A stretch of DNA of 64,000 nt, taken from positions 28,226,271 through 28,290,270 of the forward strand of contig NW_004454178.1 in NCBI RefSeq assembly GCF_000283155.1, written 5' to 3'. Within the stretch, counting starts at the first letter, position 1; every line of letters starts with the position of its first letter. Source of the DNA: Ceratotherium simum simum. Its lineage: Eukaryota; Chordata; Mammalia; Perissodactyla; Rhinocerotidae. Below the pieces are notes generated by a model. That model worked only from the letters and a program-made list of their open reading frames with translations. It made no database searches and was not told the DNA's origin. Shown here piece after piece: positions 21,433 to 33,300 of this stretch. Position numbers and translations under genes: made by a program.

Positions 21433-22357
21433 GAAACATGGACAGTAAAGGCCATCCTGATGAGAACTCGGATGGAAATGAGGATCAGGTTCTAGGAAAC
21501 CAGAAGAAAGGTAATCTTTGTTATAAAGGGGCAGAGAACTTGGCTAAATTAACTGTTCGTGTCCTAGTTTTGTGGAAGGTAGAACTTGTGAGTGATGAAA
21601 TCGGATATTTGGCTGAGGAAATTTCTAAGCAAAGTGAAAGTGTGGAAGGAGCGGCTTGGTTTCTTTTGAATACTTACAGTAACATGCAAGAAGAGAGAAA
21701 TGATTTAAAGGTGGAATTGTTAATCAGAAAGGAAGCAGACCTTAAAATTTTGGAAAATTCTCAGCCTATCCATATTGAAAGTAATGCGAAAGTTTGTTCA
21801 GAGAGAATACAAAGTATGTGGCCAAATTTGATAAGGAGATTAGTATCGACAGCCCATCTCAACTAAGCTAGGAGCCATTTGTCAAGACAATGGGAGATTA
21901 GTCAGCTATCTAAACAGAAGCTAGGGCCTATTGTCGAAGACAATGGAAGAATGATCCCAAAGCCATTACAGAGATCACGGGGGTGCCCCTGCCATCACAG
22001 GCCCAGAGTATAAGAGCCTGTGGAGCAGACCGATTTCGATTTCGAGGCTCTGCTCCCAGCATTCTTGTGCCACAGGCAGAGGTGGCTGCCCCTCTGGAGG
22101 GTACAGGCAGTAAACATTGGTGATGTCTGTTGTCCACGAGGTACCACCTCTGGCAGTGTGCCGAATGCAAGAGCCATGGGGACTCTGCTTCCTCCACCTA
22201 GATTTTGAAGGATGGAGTGGCCTGGAGCCTTGGGCTCACAACCCAGGCAGAGATCCCTGCCCCACATGGGTAGGGCCACTGCAGAGAGCCCCCACTAGGG
22301 TGACCCTAGATTGATAGAGCCAGTGGTGTGCTATTCTAGCTCAGGAGAGCTGCAGAT

Positions 22358-23003
22358 GAAACCAGTGAACAGTTAGCCATTGACTAAGTAGTTATCAACT
22401 AAAGCTTTTTTTTGCAATTATTAATTATAGCTTTTAGTTGTTCTCCCACCCATTGTTAACTATGCTGCTCACGCAATATACTGTCTAACTCCCACTAGGT
22501 TCCTATAGATAACATCTTCCTGGTGCCTGGGTCACCATGGTAATGGGTGTTTGAGCTGTTTTTGAGTGATTAGGAGTTGACTCCCTGCCAGTTCAGGCTG
22601 GTTGAGACCACGAACCCACCAACTGGGCCTTCAAGGGTGCCCAATTGCTGAACTCCTGACATCAGGGAGCAAAACACTCCATCCCCAGATCATGCCTGCC
22701 CCACCATTTTGTGAACATGCATCCTATGAAGAGGAATGAAGTTTAACTATGTCTGTGCTGATCATCAATTACCTCACTCTTCCTTGCCTCCAATCATCTA
22801 TCCCCACCCTTCAGACCACCTTACTCCCAACCCCATCAATATCCCTAGTCCGCATTTTTGGGGAGGTGGATTTGAGATTTGTTTTCCTGTCTCCTTGCTT
22901 GCCTGCCTTATGAATAAACCCTTTCTCTGCAGCAAACTCATCATTTCAGTGATTGGCTTTCTGTGCGATGGGCAAAATGAACGTCGTTCAGTAAGAGGCA
23001 CAT
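22358..23003 (+). mobile_element. LTR B: second related ERV-type LTR in the same MaLR
   Basis: It shares long blocks with LTR A, including 'gggtcaccatggtaatgggt', 'accattttgtgaacat' and 'gatcatcaattacctcac'. It also has AATAAA near 22912 ('gaataaaccctttctctgc'). The two copies differ by many substitutions and indels (my rough estimate is near 20 percent). No ERV internal genes lie between them. Confidence 0.75.
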
Positions 23004-23244
23004 GACTCTGACCCATGAGAACTGCAGTGTGGGCTGTGCTCAGCAATGCTGTGGGGGCAGGACCACTGCCCCATGTGTCTGGAAGGCAGGACCTTCACCC
23101 CAGTGGGCCTGGAGGGCAGACGTTGAGCCAAAGAAGATTATTCTGGAGGCTTAAGGTTTTGGACTTGCTCAGGACCTGTCACTCCTTTCTTTTTACTTCC
23201 TTTTGGAATGGGAATGTCCATCCCATTTCTGTCCCACCATTGTA

Positions 23245-23446
23245 CTTTGTTTTTGTTTTTTTGGTGAGGAAGATTGGCCCTGAGCTGACATCCGTGCCAA
23301 TCCTCCTCTATTTTGTATGTGGGACCTCAGCACAGCATGGCTTGATGAGCGGTGTGTAGGTCCGCGCCCAGGATCTGAACCTGCAAACCCTGGGCCGCTG
23401 AAGTGGAGCGCGTGAACTTAACCACTATGCCAGCAGGCTGGCCCCC
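23245..23446 (-). mobile_element. ERE-type SINE, minus strand, with target duplication
   Basis: A T-rich start, 'gaggaagattggccctgagc' and the head 'ctggcccccc' in reverse are visible. The flanks carry a perfect 10 bp duplication, 'caccattgta', at 23235-23244 and 23447-23456. It interrupts the MaLR internal region. Confidence 0.93.
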
Positions 23447-23545
23447 CACCATTGTATTTTGGAAGCACATAACTTGTCTGGCTTCACAGGTTCACAGCTG
23501 GAAGGGAGTTTGCTTCCAGACGAATTGTACCTTGAGTCTCTCCCA

Positions 23546-24335
23546 TACCTGATTTCCTCCACGGCATGCCCAGCACCGGCCTCCCCATGCTCCCTGGGCA
23601 CCTGGGGTACCAGCCGACTTCCTTACGCACTGGCGCTGCTCCTCTGAGGGCTCAGCACCAGCCCTGTCCCTCCTCTGAGCTCCTAGGGACCGGCAACCCC
23701 ACCTCCTTGCACAGAACCTCTCTGTTCCTGATGTGGCTTCTGATATGGTGGTGTGTTAAGAAAAAGAAGAAGGCCTTGTTTTGTTTTTACGTGCATATCG
23801 AAGCATTTAGGGGTAAATAACATTATGTCTGGAATTTGCTTAAAATACTCCATCAAAAGAAGGGGGCAGAATAGATGAACCATTGGTATGAGGAAATGCT
23901 GGTAAGCATTAAAGCTGGCGACAGGCAGGAGGGGCTAGTGTATGTCTGGAAACTTTCACAGTAAACAAACAAATCAAAGTAATATTATATGAGTGTAATA
24001 AAATAAACTTTACACAGTGATGCTAAATTCACAACCATCCTCTCGCCTTGGGAACGCCCTCTGTCCATGGAAATGGGGTCCTGAGACTCCAGGGCTCTTT
24101 GAAAATACCGAGAAAATAACTGCAACTCTTTCTGTCTCCTCCTTGTCTTCAGATTATGGGCTACTTTACTGAAGATCTATCAATATTTTAGATCTTGTCA
24201 AAACTGCAGGAAGAAAAAGAGAACGAGAAAAAGAGAGTCACCCTTCTTAATTTTTTAGGGAAAAGACTCTGGAAAACAGTCACCAGCAGATGAAAGAAAT
24301 GTACAGTCTACACGAGTGATAATATCCAAAATGCT
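23546..24335. other. Short spacer between the MaLR remnant and the THAP4 3' end
   Basis: It contains the L1M-like fragment at 23740-23985 and otherwise looks unique. No gene is seen. Confidence 0.5.
23740..23985 (+). mobile_element. L1M-type 3' UTR fragment
   Basis: 'gtctggaatttgcttaaaat', 'atagatgaaccattggtatg' and 'gtgtatgtctggaaactttc' follow a known old L1 3' UTR plan (drop in a few blocks ending near an A-rich stretch). No poly(A) tail is obvious. Confidence 0.5.
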
Positions 24336-24339
24336 CAGC

Positions 24340-27300
24340 CATAAAAATAAAGGCCTTTTATTTGGTTTTTCTATGCCATTACAGGAACACTGGCAACACT
24401 CTTGCACCCACGGAGACCTGCGGCCACACGCACACCTGCTGCAGGCGTCTGCTGAGAAGCCGAAGTGTCACGCGCACGTGCCAGGCCCCGCCTGAGAGGA
24501 TGCTCTACTCTGGGTCACGGCGTCACCTTCTTGTAGGTAATGTGAAGATGCTGAGTCATGGGCTGGGTAGTGGTTGCCATGGAGACTGTCTGTTCAAGTT
24601 TGCCTTCAGAATTCAGCCTGAATTTTCGGGTAATCTGAGCAGAACAAAACAAATACAAAACACCTTAGTTTTAACCTTCCAACGATTCAGCAAATGCCTG
24701 AGGTCCTGCCATAGGCCAAGTGCTCCTGCAGAGGCTGTGACCTGCCACCTTAGTCCTCAGAGGCCTGTGAGCTGGGCAGTGTCCCCACCAGTGGATGACA
24801 GACACTTGGCCCACAGCCACTATGGGGCATGCCACATCAAGGTGTCCTGACCCCCGGCCTGTGCCCCTTTCCCTGCCCCTCAGCTGTCCCAGAAGACCGA
24901 CAGGTGAACACGGGAACTGGTCTCATCTTAGTCTATTTAGAAGCCATCTTTTTTTTTGGCCTCCATAATTAGACATTTGATCAGACAAAAGCTGACCCTC
25001 CAATGCGCTCCTTCCACTTGGCACTCTGCAACTTGAACTGATGTCACATGTGCTCTTGGAAACTTCAGGAACAACACTTTTGGAACCACTAATTCACCAG
25101 AACAAATTATGGTGGCTCTTTCCAATAAGAATACAGACCTGTAGCAACATCCCCCAGTGAGAAACTCTGACATGCCTGGCATGTCTGAAGAGAGAGAGTG
25201 TGGAAGCATGACAACTGCCGAGACAACTCTTGTGGTCGTTACTCCCTCGTGGTCCAGAACATGGGTGGCAGGGGCTCCAGAAACAGGAGTTCTGCTTCGG
25301 GCCACAGCCAACTACTTTGTAACTGACCAACTCTCCCGCAGAAAAAAAAACCAGAAAAGCTAGACTTCAAAGAGTCTCTTTATTTATTTCTTTAGAAGAT
25401 AATTTAACTAAAACTTTTTTACACCTTTCCCCCAAGCTACAAGCACTCTTTAGCATTAAATTACATCGAGTGCACACAATTGCAACAGTTGACATTGGCT
25501 CAGGAATGTATAATTACATTAAAATGAATAACTTTCTATTTCATAGTTTAATTGGCTCTTAAATAGTTTCCTTAGGGGGAAAACAAATATTTTGTGTTCT
25601 TTTAGAAACTGGTACATATAAAAGAACTGCTATGTGTTCATTTAAACTCTGAGGAAACCCTACAGATGAAGTTTTGGGGGTTTTTCTAAATGCAATACAG
25701 ATATGCACATAGTCACTATTCTTATAGTGAAGGGATGGAATGGTAGATACAGATGTAATCTTTTGTAAGTGCACAGTTGTAGGATATTCTAAATGGAAAA
25801 AACACTGACACTGAAAAATGCTTAAAGGAAAAAAGAATCAAGAAAAGTCAAGAAAAACGTTGACAAATATCTACTCTTAAAAAGAAGAGAGAGGTGTTCT
25901 ACAACACAAAAATGAGACCTAGAGATTCAAAACACACTCATTTTACTGCTTTAAAGACAAACAAAAAATGATAGGCAGAGGGCGTCTAGACCAATTAGAA
26001 CTGCGGTGGCTGTAAAACGGAAGACAGAACAATGATTTGACCCCATTAAGGAAATGACTAATTAAAATGAAATTTCACAAGTCTTCATGTCTATAATAAT
26101 ACAATAAGGCAGAAAATATCACAAATATAAAGTCTGGACATCCCCCATTAGTTTAGAGTAAACTATCAAACCTCCGTTTAATCCATGACTCTTATCGCCT
26201 CCTGCTCAGCAGCACACGCTGTACACGTACAGACACGCAGGACTTGACCGTGAGATCACAGTGACCTGCCTTCCTACTCGTACTCACAGACATTTCATTT
26301 CCATCATAAGACACTTAAGACCTTTCTAGTGGTACATTTTAATCAATACATTACATAAAAAAGAGTCTTAGGGGCTGGCCTGGTGGTATGGTGGTGAAGT
26401 TCACAAGCTCTGCTTCCGCGGCCTGGGGTTTGCAGGTTCAGATCCCAGGCTCACACTGACGCACTGCTTGTCAAGCCATGCTGTGGTGGCGTCCCACATA
26501 AAGTAGAGGAAGATGGTCATGGATGTTAGCCCGGGGCCAATCTTCCTCAGCAAAAAGAGGGGGATTGGCAACGGATGTTAGCTCAGGGCTAGTCTTCCTC
26601 ACACAAAAAAAGTCTTGATTTTTACTTTTTTTTTTTTTTTTGTGAGGAAGATCAGCCCTGAGCTAGCATCCATGCTAATCCTCCTCTTTTTGCTGAGGAA
26701 GACCGGCTCTGAGCTAACATCTATTGCCAATCCTCCTCCTTTTTTTTCCCCAAAGCCCCAGTAGATAGTTGTATGTCACAGTTGCACATCCTTCTAGTTG
26801 CTGTATGTGGGACAAGGCCTCAGCATGGCTGGAGAAGTGGTGCGTCGGTGCGCGCCCGGGATCCGAACCTGGGCCGCCAGTAGCAGAGCGCGCACACTTA
26901 ACCGCTAAGCCATGGGGCCGGCCCCTTGATTTTTAAAATGAATCTTTTCAGCACTGTAGCATGAGGGGTTTAATTGAACAGTTGAAGCACAATATGGTAA
27001 CTACACTGTACTGTTTAAGCTAATTCACAGCTGTAGGAAAATGTTTGATTTTTAAAATATATCCAAGGTGAGACTGCACTGTAATGAGCAGTAAAATACT
27101 AGAAAACAGTGAATGAATAAATAGGATGATTTTTCATCAGTGGCCATTCGTTATTTTGCTTTTAGAAATCTGGAAGAAATTGTCTTCTTTGAGTTTCAAA
27201 TGTTCTGGTAAATCTAGTCGTGTCTTAGCTTCCTTGATATCACCTTGAATTGCTGAAATAGGTGACTATTAAGAATCAAAGTTCTCTTCTGGTCTGAGGT

Positions 27301-30300
27301 AGCCGATGATGGCCACGCTGAGGATCTCCCCATACACATGGTATCAGTTTCCACGGACGTTTTCACATTCTTGTAGTATGGGTTCCGCCATCTTATGGAC
27401 ATCTCTACTTCCAACACTGGCCCAACCATAATAAATGCCGGTGGATATATTAGGTGGGAGATTATCTACTCCTTGTTCAGGAAAGGTAGCTGTGGGGATG
27501 CGCAGATGCTTGGGGGCGTGGCTGAAGCCCCGCACCACTTGGCCATGGCAGGAGTATGGCAGGTGCCCTCATGACGACATGCATTTGGGGTGTGGAGTGT
27601 GGCCTGGTCTGTGTGTCCAGCAGAGTGGCCACTGAGGCAGTGCCTGGACCCCCAGACCAGCCAGGGGAAATGAGTGGCAGTTCAGCTGGCCTGGCGGGCA
27701 CACGTTGGGCCGGGCGGTGCTCATGACATGCCACGCGAGTCCGTCATGCTGCTAACCCAAAAAGCTGCTGGGCAGTTGAGAGGCTGCGTCTCTGCCCTCA
27801 GAGTCTATTTAAAGGCGTCAGACACCCACTAAGGCAGCGAGGACCAAAGTCCCAGAGAGAGGGAGTCCCGAGGGAACGCACCGTGCAGCAACCATTCACC
27901 CTGAGGCTCGTGCTGCCTGTAAGAGGCTGCCTCGGGGCCAAGAGGTAGGGCCAGGAGGGAAGTGCTAGCCGGGAAAGCTGGGCTGGGATTCTAGGATCCA
28001 CGGGGCTGTGCTGCACTCTGCAATCAGTGCCCCTCTAGAAGGAGAGGCCAAGGAAGACAGCCAGGTTTTTGGTCGGGACCCTGAAGAGCTGCACCCCAGG
28101 AGTAAGAGTTAACCAGAAATAGACTGAGAAGTCCAGTTCCAAAATAGCTCAATCTCTTATTAATAGCATCTGCCCTCCGTACATTGACAACCAGAGCATG
28201 AGAACTGCTCTTTGGTGGGAGATAACATCAAACAACACCTTAAATCACTACAGTTTTTCACACATGATGTTTAGAATTCAAGAAAGAAAAAGAAAATAAA
28301 CTACTTAGCCTACAGGAGGTAAGAGCAAAAGAAAAACAGGAAATGGAAATGGACGCCCTCCTCTGGGGTGAAGGATGGGAACGTCAGCATTGGAGTCATT
28401 AGAAAACCATATGGAGAAGTTCAGCAGAGAATTAGAGTCAGTCAAAAAGAATAAAATGAAAATTCTGGGGGGCCGGCCCGGTGGTTCAAGTGGTTAAATG
28501 CGCACGCTCTGCTGCGGCGGCCCGGGGTTCACTGGTTCGGATCCCGGGCGCGCACCGATGCACCGCTTGTCGAGCCATGCTGTGGCGGCGTCCCATATAA
28601 AGTAGAGGAAGATGGGCATAGATGTTAGCCCAGAGCCAGTCTTCCTCAGCAAAAAAAAAAAAAAAAGAGGAGGATTAGCAGATGTTAGCATGGTCAGTGG
28701 AAAATATGCAAACTGAAACTAGAAGAGAAGGATGGATGGAAAACATGGACAAAAGCAAGTGTAAGAAACACACTGGACACTAAGAGTTCTAACAGATGTG
28801 CAATCGGAGTCCAGAAGAAGAGAGGAAAGAGAATGGAATACAGGCGATGTTTGAAGCGATTATGGCCAATTTTATAACACTAACTAAAGATATCAAGCCA
28901 CAGATTCAAATTATATCACAAAAAAACATTGGCTGATCACCAAAGACAAGACAAACAGAACTTGGAAGTAGCTGGGGCTGGGGTGGGGAACATTATTTTC
29001 ACAGATTGACAAGATTTACAACTGATTTCTCAACAGAAAGGATGGAAGCCAGAAAATAATGGAATGACATCTTCAAAGTAATAAAAATAACCGTCACCTA
29101 GCATTCTTGTTGCAGTGAAAACACCCTTCAGAAATGAAGGCAAAATGAAGACATTTTCACACCAAAAAAACCCACAGAGAGTTCACTGCCAGCAGGACTC
29201 CCCACTCCCTTAAAGAAAATACCAGAGGATGTTCTTCAAGTTTTAAGGCAAATGATCTCTGAGAGAAGCAGGGGGATGCAGGAACAAATGGAGTGAACAC
29301 ATGGGTACCGCTCGGTGCACACAGACCACAGACACGGTGGTCACGGTGCGTTGTGGGGACTGGGGGGTGTGCCAGCACAAGCAAACAAGGGAGGGGGAGG
29401 AGGAGTGCAGGTAGCGCTCAGAGTCTCTGCTGCTTAAGATGAGCTCCGAGCGCCAGCAGCATCAGCAGCACCCAGAGCGTTGTTGGAAATGCAGAGTCTC
29501 AGGCTCCGCCCCGGACCCAGCGGGTCAGAACTGACCTTCTAGTAAGAGTCCCAGGAGACTCCCACACACATCATAGTCTGAGCAGCACTGTCCTGGGGCT
29601 CCTGCCATAGTCCAGAAGTAGCCCAAGTACTAAGTTCTATTAAACATCAATGAACCAAGAATACAGGTGGTACTCCCCTGATAATCACTGAAAGGACAGA
29701 AGAAGAATGTATAACAAACAAGCCCACAGAGAGGAAAACAGAACAATCTCAGAAGGCAAGAGGGAGCGAGCAAGGCACCCAGAAAACAAGTAGGACAACC
29801 AGAAAACACACAGGTGGTAGGCTTCGTGTACTTGTACGAGGTAAACACTCTCGCGCTGTAGTAGCTTCTTTAATTCTACATTATTTATTCTGGAATTTCA
29901 TTTCAAAACAAACAAGGCTTTTACCCTTGAAATCACTTTCAAAAGAAACGAAAGTGGAGTGGAGAGAAATGAAGCACATGTCCCACATGCTACAGCTTCT
30001 GCAGGACAGTGGCTGTCACCCCTCAGAGCTCGTGGTCTGCGGAGGGCTCTGTTCTCTGGGCCACCCTGCCACTGACGTGGAGACACACGGTGGGTGGCAC
30101 ATGGTCTGATGGTGTCTGCTGGCTCTTCGTCCTCACGCTGGATGCCCAGTTTCACACTGTGCAGATGGAGCACAGATGGGCGGCAAAGGAAATGCCTCTG
30201 CGGGGACGTTCAGGTGGGACACTCCCCTCGTGAGCCTCTCCAAGGACAAGTGCGAGACCGCTGCTTCTCCTTCACTCCGAGCCCACCTGACAGGTGCTGA

Positions 30301-33300
30301 GGCCGAAAGTCACCTATTACAAATCAGCACCTGAGGTCGATGTGCCTTTTCAAAAGGGCTTTATTACCTGCCATCTTACAGCCATCTGTCTCTGCACTGC
30401 TGGAGCGGCTTCTGGCCACACCACGTGGACTCACACCCCATTTCATTGCACGGTGATTCAATCGTGGCCTCTCACTCAGCCTTCGGCTCTGTCTCTTTGT
30501 GCCAAAATCTGTGAAAATCCCCTAACAGCCATCTTGCTCCAGAGTAAGCAACTCGGCAGAAAGAAGCAGGCAGCAAGAGAAGGGAGACAGGCCTGAGGGC
30601 AGACACCATGCCCGACAGATGTTGAGGCTGCCCCTCCCCAGGTCCCAGGAAGGAGGCTGCCCTGGGAAGAGCAGGCGAGGGGCTACCCTGTGCCCACCAC
30701 CCCAGGAGCGCATCGTTGGAGAACTCCCACTCACAGAGTGTGGCTTCCAGAGTACCGTCGCCCCATCTCAGAGATGACAATCAGCTGTCACAGTGGCTCG
30801 CTCAGCGCCAAAGCCAGCAAAGGCAGTGCCAGTGCACAGGCTCCCCAAGAGCCACCCTCAGGCTCCTTTGGGCATTGCAGCCCCTTGGATGAAATTTCCT
30901 GTGCTATTTTCCTCTTCAAACGACAGTTATTTGTAAGGGTTTAAAGTAGAGGCAGCTGTACACTGCATCACTCGGGCTCAACAACAGACCTCTTTCAGCG
31001 CCTACGGCCTCTGGTGACAACTAGCAATCTGGTGAGTTCACAAATAATTCTGTGGTCACCCCAAGTCGGCCTTTACAGCTAAAGCATCATCAGGATACAG
31101 ATCCATCTGAGCCACAGATGGACACTTGTTTAAGTGAGGGGGGTTGGAAGCAAACGTCAGCTTTTAAAACCTGAAAGTGGCGCTTGTTCAGGCTGTTGGG
31201 CGATCAAAAGCAGTTTTTTTTTAATTTTTTTTTATTGATGTTTTAATGGTTTCTAACATTGTGAAATTTTTGGGTTGTACATTTTTGTTTGTCCATCACC
31301 ATATATATGACTCCCTTCACCCCTTGTGCCCACCCCCCACCCCCACTGCCCCTGGTAACCACAGTCCAGTTTTCTCTGTCCATGTGTTGGTTTATATTCC
31401 ACATATGAGTAAGATCATACAGTGTTTGTCTTTCTCTTCCCAAAAGCAGTGTTTTTTTCTGAAAACAATTTAGAGAAAAGAATATCAAGAGCTTTCCCTA
31501 GATATTAAAATACAACATAAAGCTATGATTATCCTAAATTATTAGATGATTTTAAATTACTATTGGTGAAGAAGGAGACAGACAAGAAAAAAGAAACAAA
31601 CCCCTGCCCTCTATTTCTGGGGATGTGGCTTAAGACAGGCATGACATCTCAGATCTGTGGGGTCACTGGTCACCCATCTGGAAAGTCAGAACTGTACATT
31701 GCATCATGTAAAAAACAAATCCAAGAGGGACTAAAGGTCTAAATGTAAAAAGGAAAGCTACAAGAGTCCCAGAAAATGGGAGAATAATTTTGTCATTTTC
31801 GAGTAGAAACACCTTCCTGAGCAAGAACCCAAATGAAGGCACCACAAAGGAAAAGACCCCCAGAGGGGACTCCAGCAAAGCTTACAACCTGTGGGTGAAA
31901 CACGTCATAAACCAAGCTAACATGAGCCACTGAATGGGGAAATGTCTGTCACACACACAGCAGACAACAGATTTATATCCACAGTATAAGCAGCTCTCAT
32001 AAACCAATAAGAAAATGACAACGCATAGAAAACAGGCAATGCCTCTAAACATCAAGGACACAGAACAAGAAACACAAATGGTTGGTGAGCACGGGGAATG
32101 CTCCCTCTCACCCATAAGTTACATTTAAAACATGATTAGATACCATCTTTTGTTTATCAGATTAGAAAGGATCAAAAAGTCTGAAAATATGCCATGTTGG
32201 TAAAGGAGCAGGGAAGCAGGTGCCCTCATGTGATGCCGGGGGAATGTAATTGTTACAGCATCTACCAAAATTTACAATGTATTTATCCTTTGACCCAGCA
32301 ATTCAACTAGGAGAAATTTATCCAATAGATATGGATATATTTGCAAAAGTGGAAAAACAACAACAAACCTGAGAACACCTAACTTCCCAGCAGCTAGGGA
32401 TGAAATAATTAAACCACAGCACACCCCCAGCCTGGCACGTGTGAGAAGTGAGAAAGAATGATGTGACAGTGGAGACGGACAGGTCTCCGAGATAAAGAGT
32501 AAAGCAAAATCCACATCAGGGGACAATGCGTAATCCCATTTATAAATAAAAGTACACCACGGGAGTGACATCTGAGAGCCATGGCTGGCTGGATGGGCTC
32601 ACCTGCTCCACGTGGGGCTCCTTGGCGAAGGAGATCCTGGCGATGGAGTGGGATGCGATACACAGCTCCTGCCCGTTCACCTCGCCCTCCTCCACCTCCA
32701 CGATGCCTGCAAGGGAGGACCATCAGTCCACAGAAGCCTGGCCACCGGTTCTCAGCTGCCGCAGCTCCGACTACCATCTTTTATGATCAAAGATTCAAAA
32801 GATCTGAACTTTGCAGCCATTGAGGCAACAACGTGTCCCCTTGCCTGCAGTGAACCTCCCGGTTCAAGAGGGAAGAGACAACTCCTCTGATAGCAGGGCA
32901 GATAATCTAGGAGGGTCGCCCTCTCCAGGGTGCCCTGGCCCCAGCCCTGCCCCTGCCCTGGCCACCTGAGAGGAAGGAAATGCGGCCAGGGGAACAGATG
33001 CCCCTCTGGCTGCCCACGGACTTCCAGCCTGCCAATGCCCTGGGCAGCTCCATTCCAGGCTGGGCCAGTCCTGACCGTCCACCTGCTTCCAGGAAGTGAG
33101 ACTCACTTGAGCCAGTGAGCAAGGTAAAGGGCAGGCAAGTGGGCTTTGAGTAATTTCTAATTCATGAACCTGGTTAACTATTTTAGGATGACCTCCCACT
33201 GGGGACAAAGCAGACTTCCAGACAGAGAACTTTCAACTGGACAGTGATGTTCCTTGTTCTGGTTCTCCTCCAGAGCTCCATCCCCACAGGAAAGCCCTGT

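Larger units (their letters stand above)
19915..23545 (+). mobile_element. ERVL-MaLR provirus remnant (5' LTR plus internal region), with nested insertions
   Basis: The order is an MLT1-like LTR (19915-20290), MaLR internal sequence (20291-20790, 21433-22345, 23005-23545), and inserts. Inserts are an ERE (20317-20578), LTR A (20793-21432), LTR B (22358-23003) and a second ERE (23245-23446). Internal phrases such as 'aaaaatgtggaagcggcttt', 'gaagagttttgaggtgc' and 'gaagattattctggaggctt' are typical of MaLR internal DNA. No recognisable 3' LTR follows. Frames are short and broken; MaLR elements lack a functional envelope and depended on other elements. One longer frame is open at 21381-21866. 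Confidence 0.8.
25373..27136 (-). pseudogene. RFK: Probable 3' UTR of the RFK retrocopy, split by two EREs
   Basis: AT-rich, non-repetitive DNA follows the RFK remnant downstream. It could be the retrocopied RFK 3' UTR; overlapping AATAAA signals on the minus strand lie near 25380-25392. Two EREs (26371-26923) interrupt it. I infer this from position and composition only; an alignment to RFK mRNA is needed to set the end. Confidence 0.45.

Noticed and set aside
15062..24340. An antisense BOK transcript (as annotated in human)
   Set aside because: No conserved exon, strong promoter or splice pattern can be read here on the minus strand; expression data would be needed.
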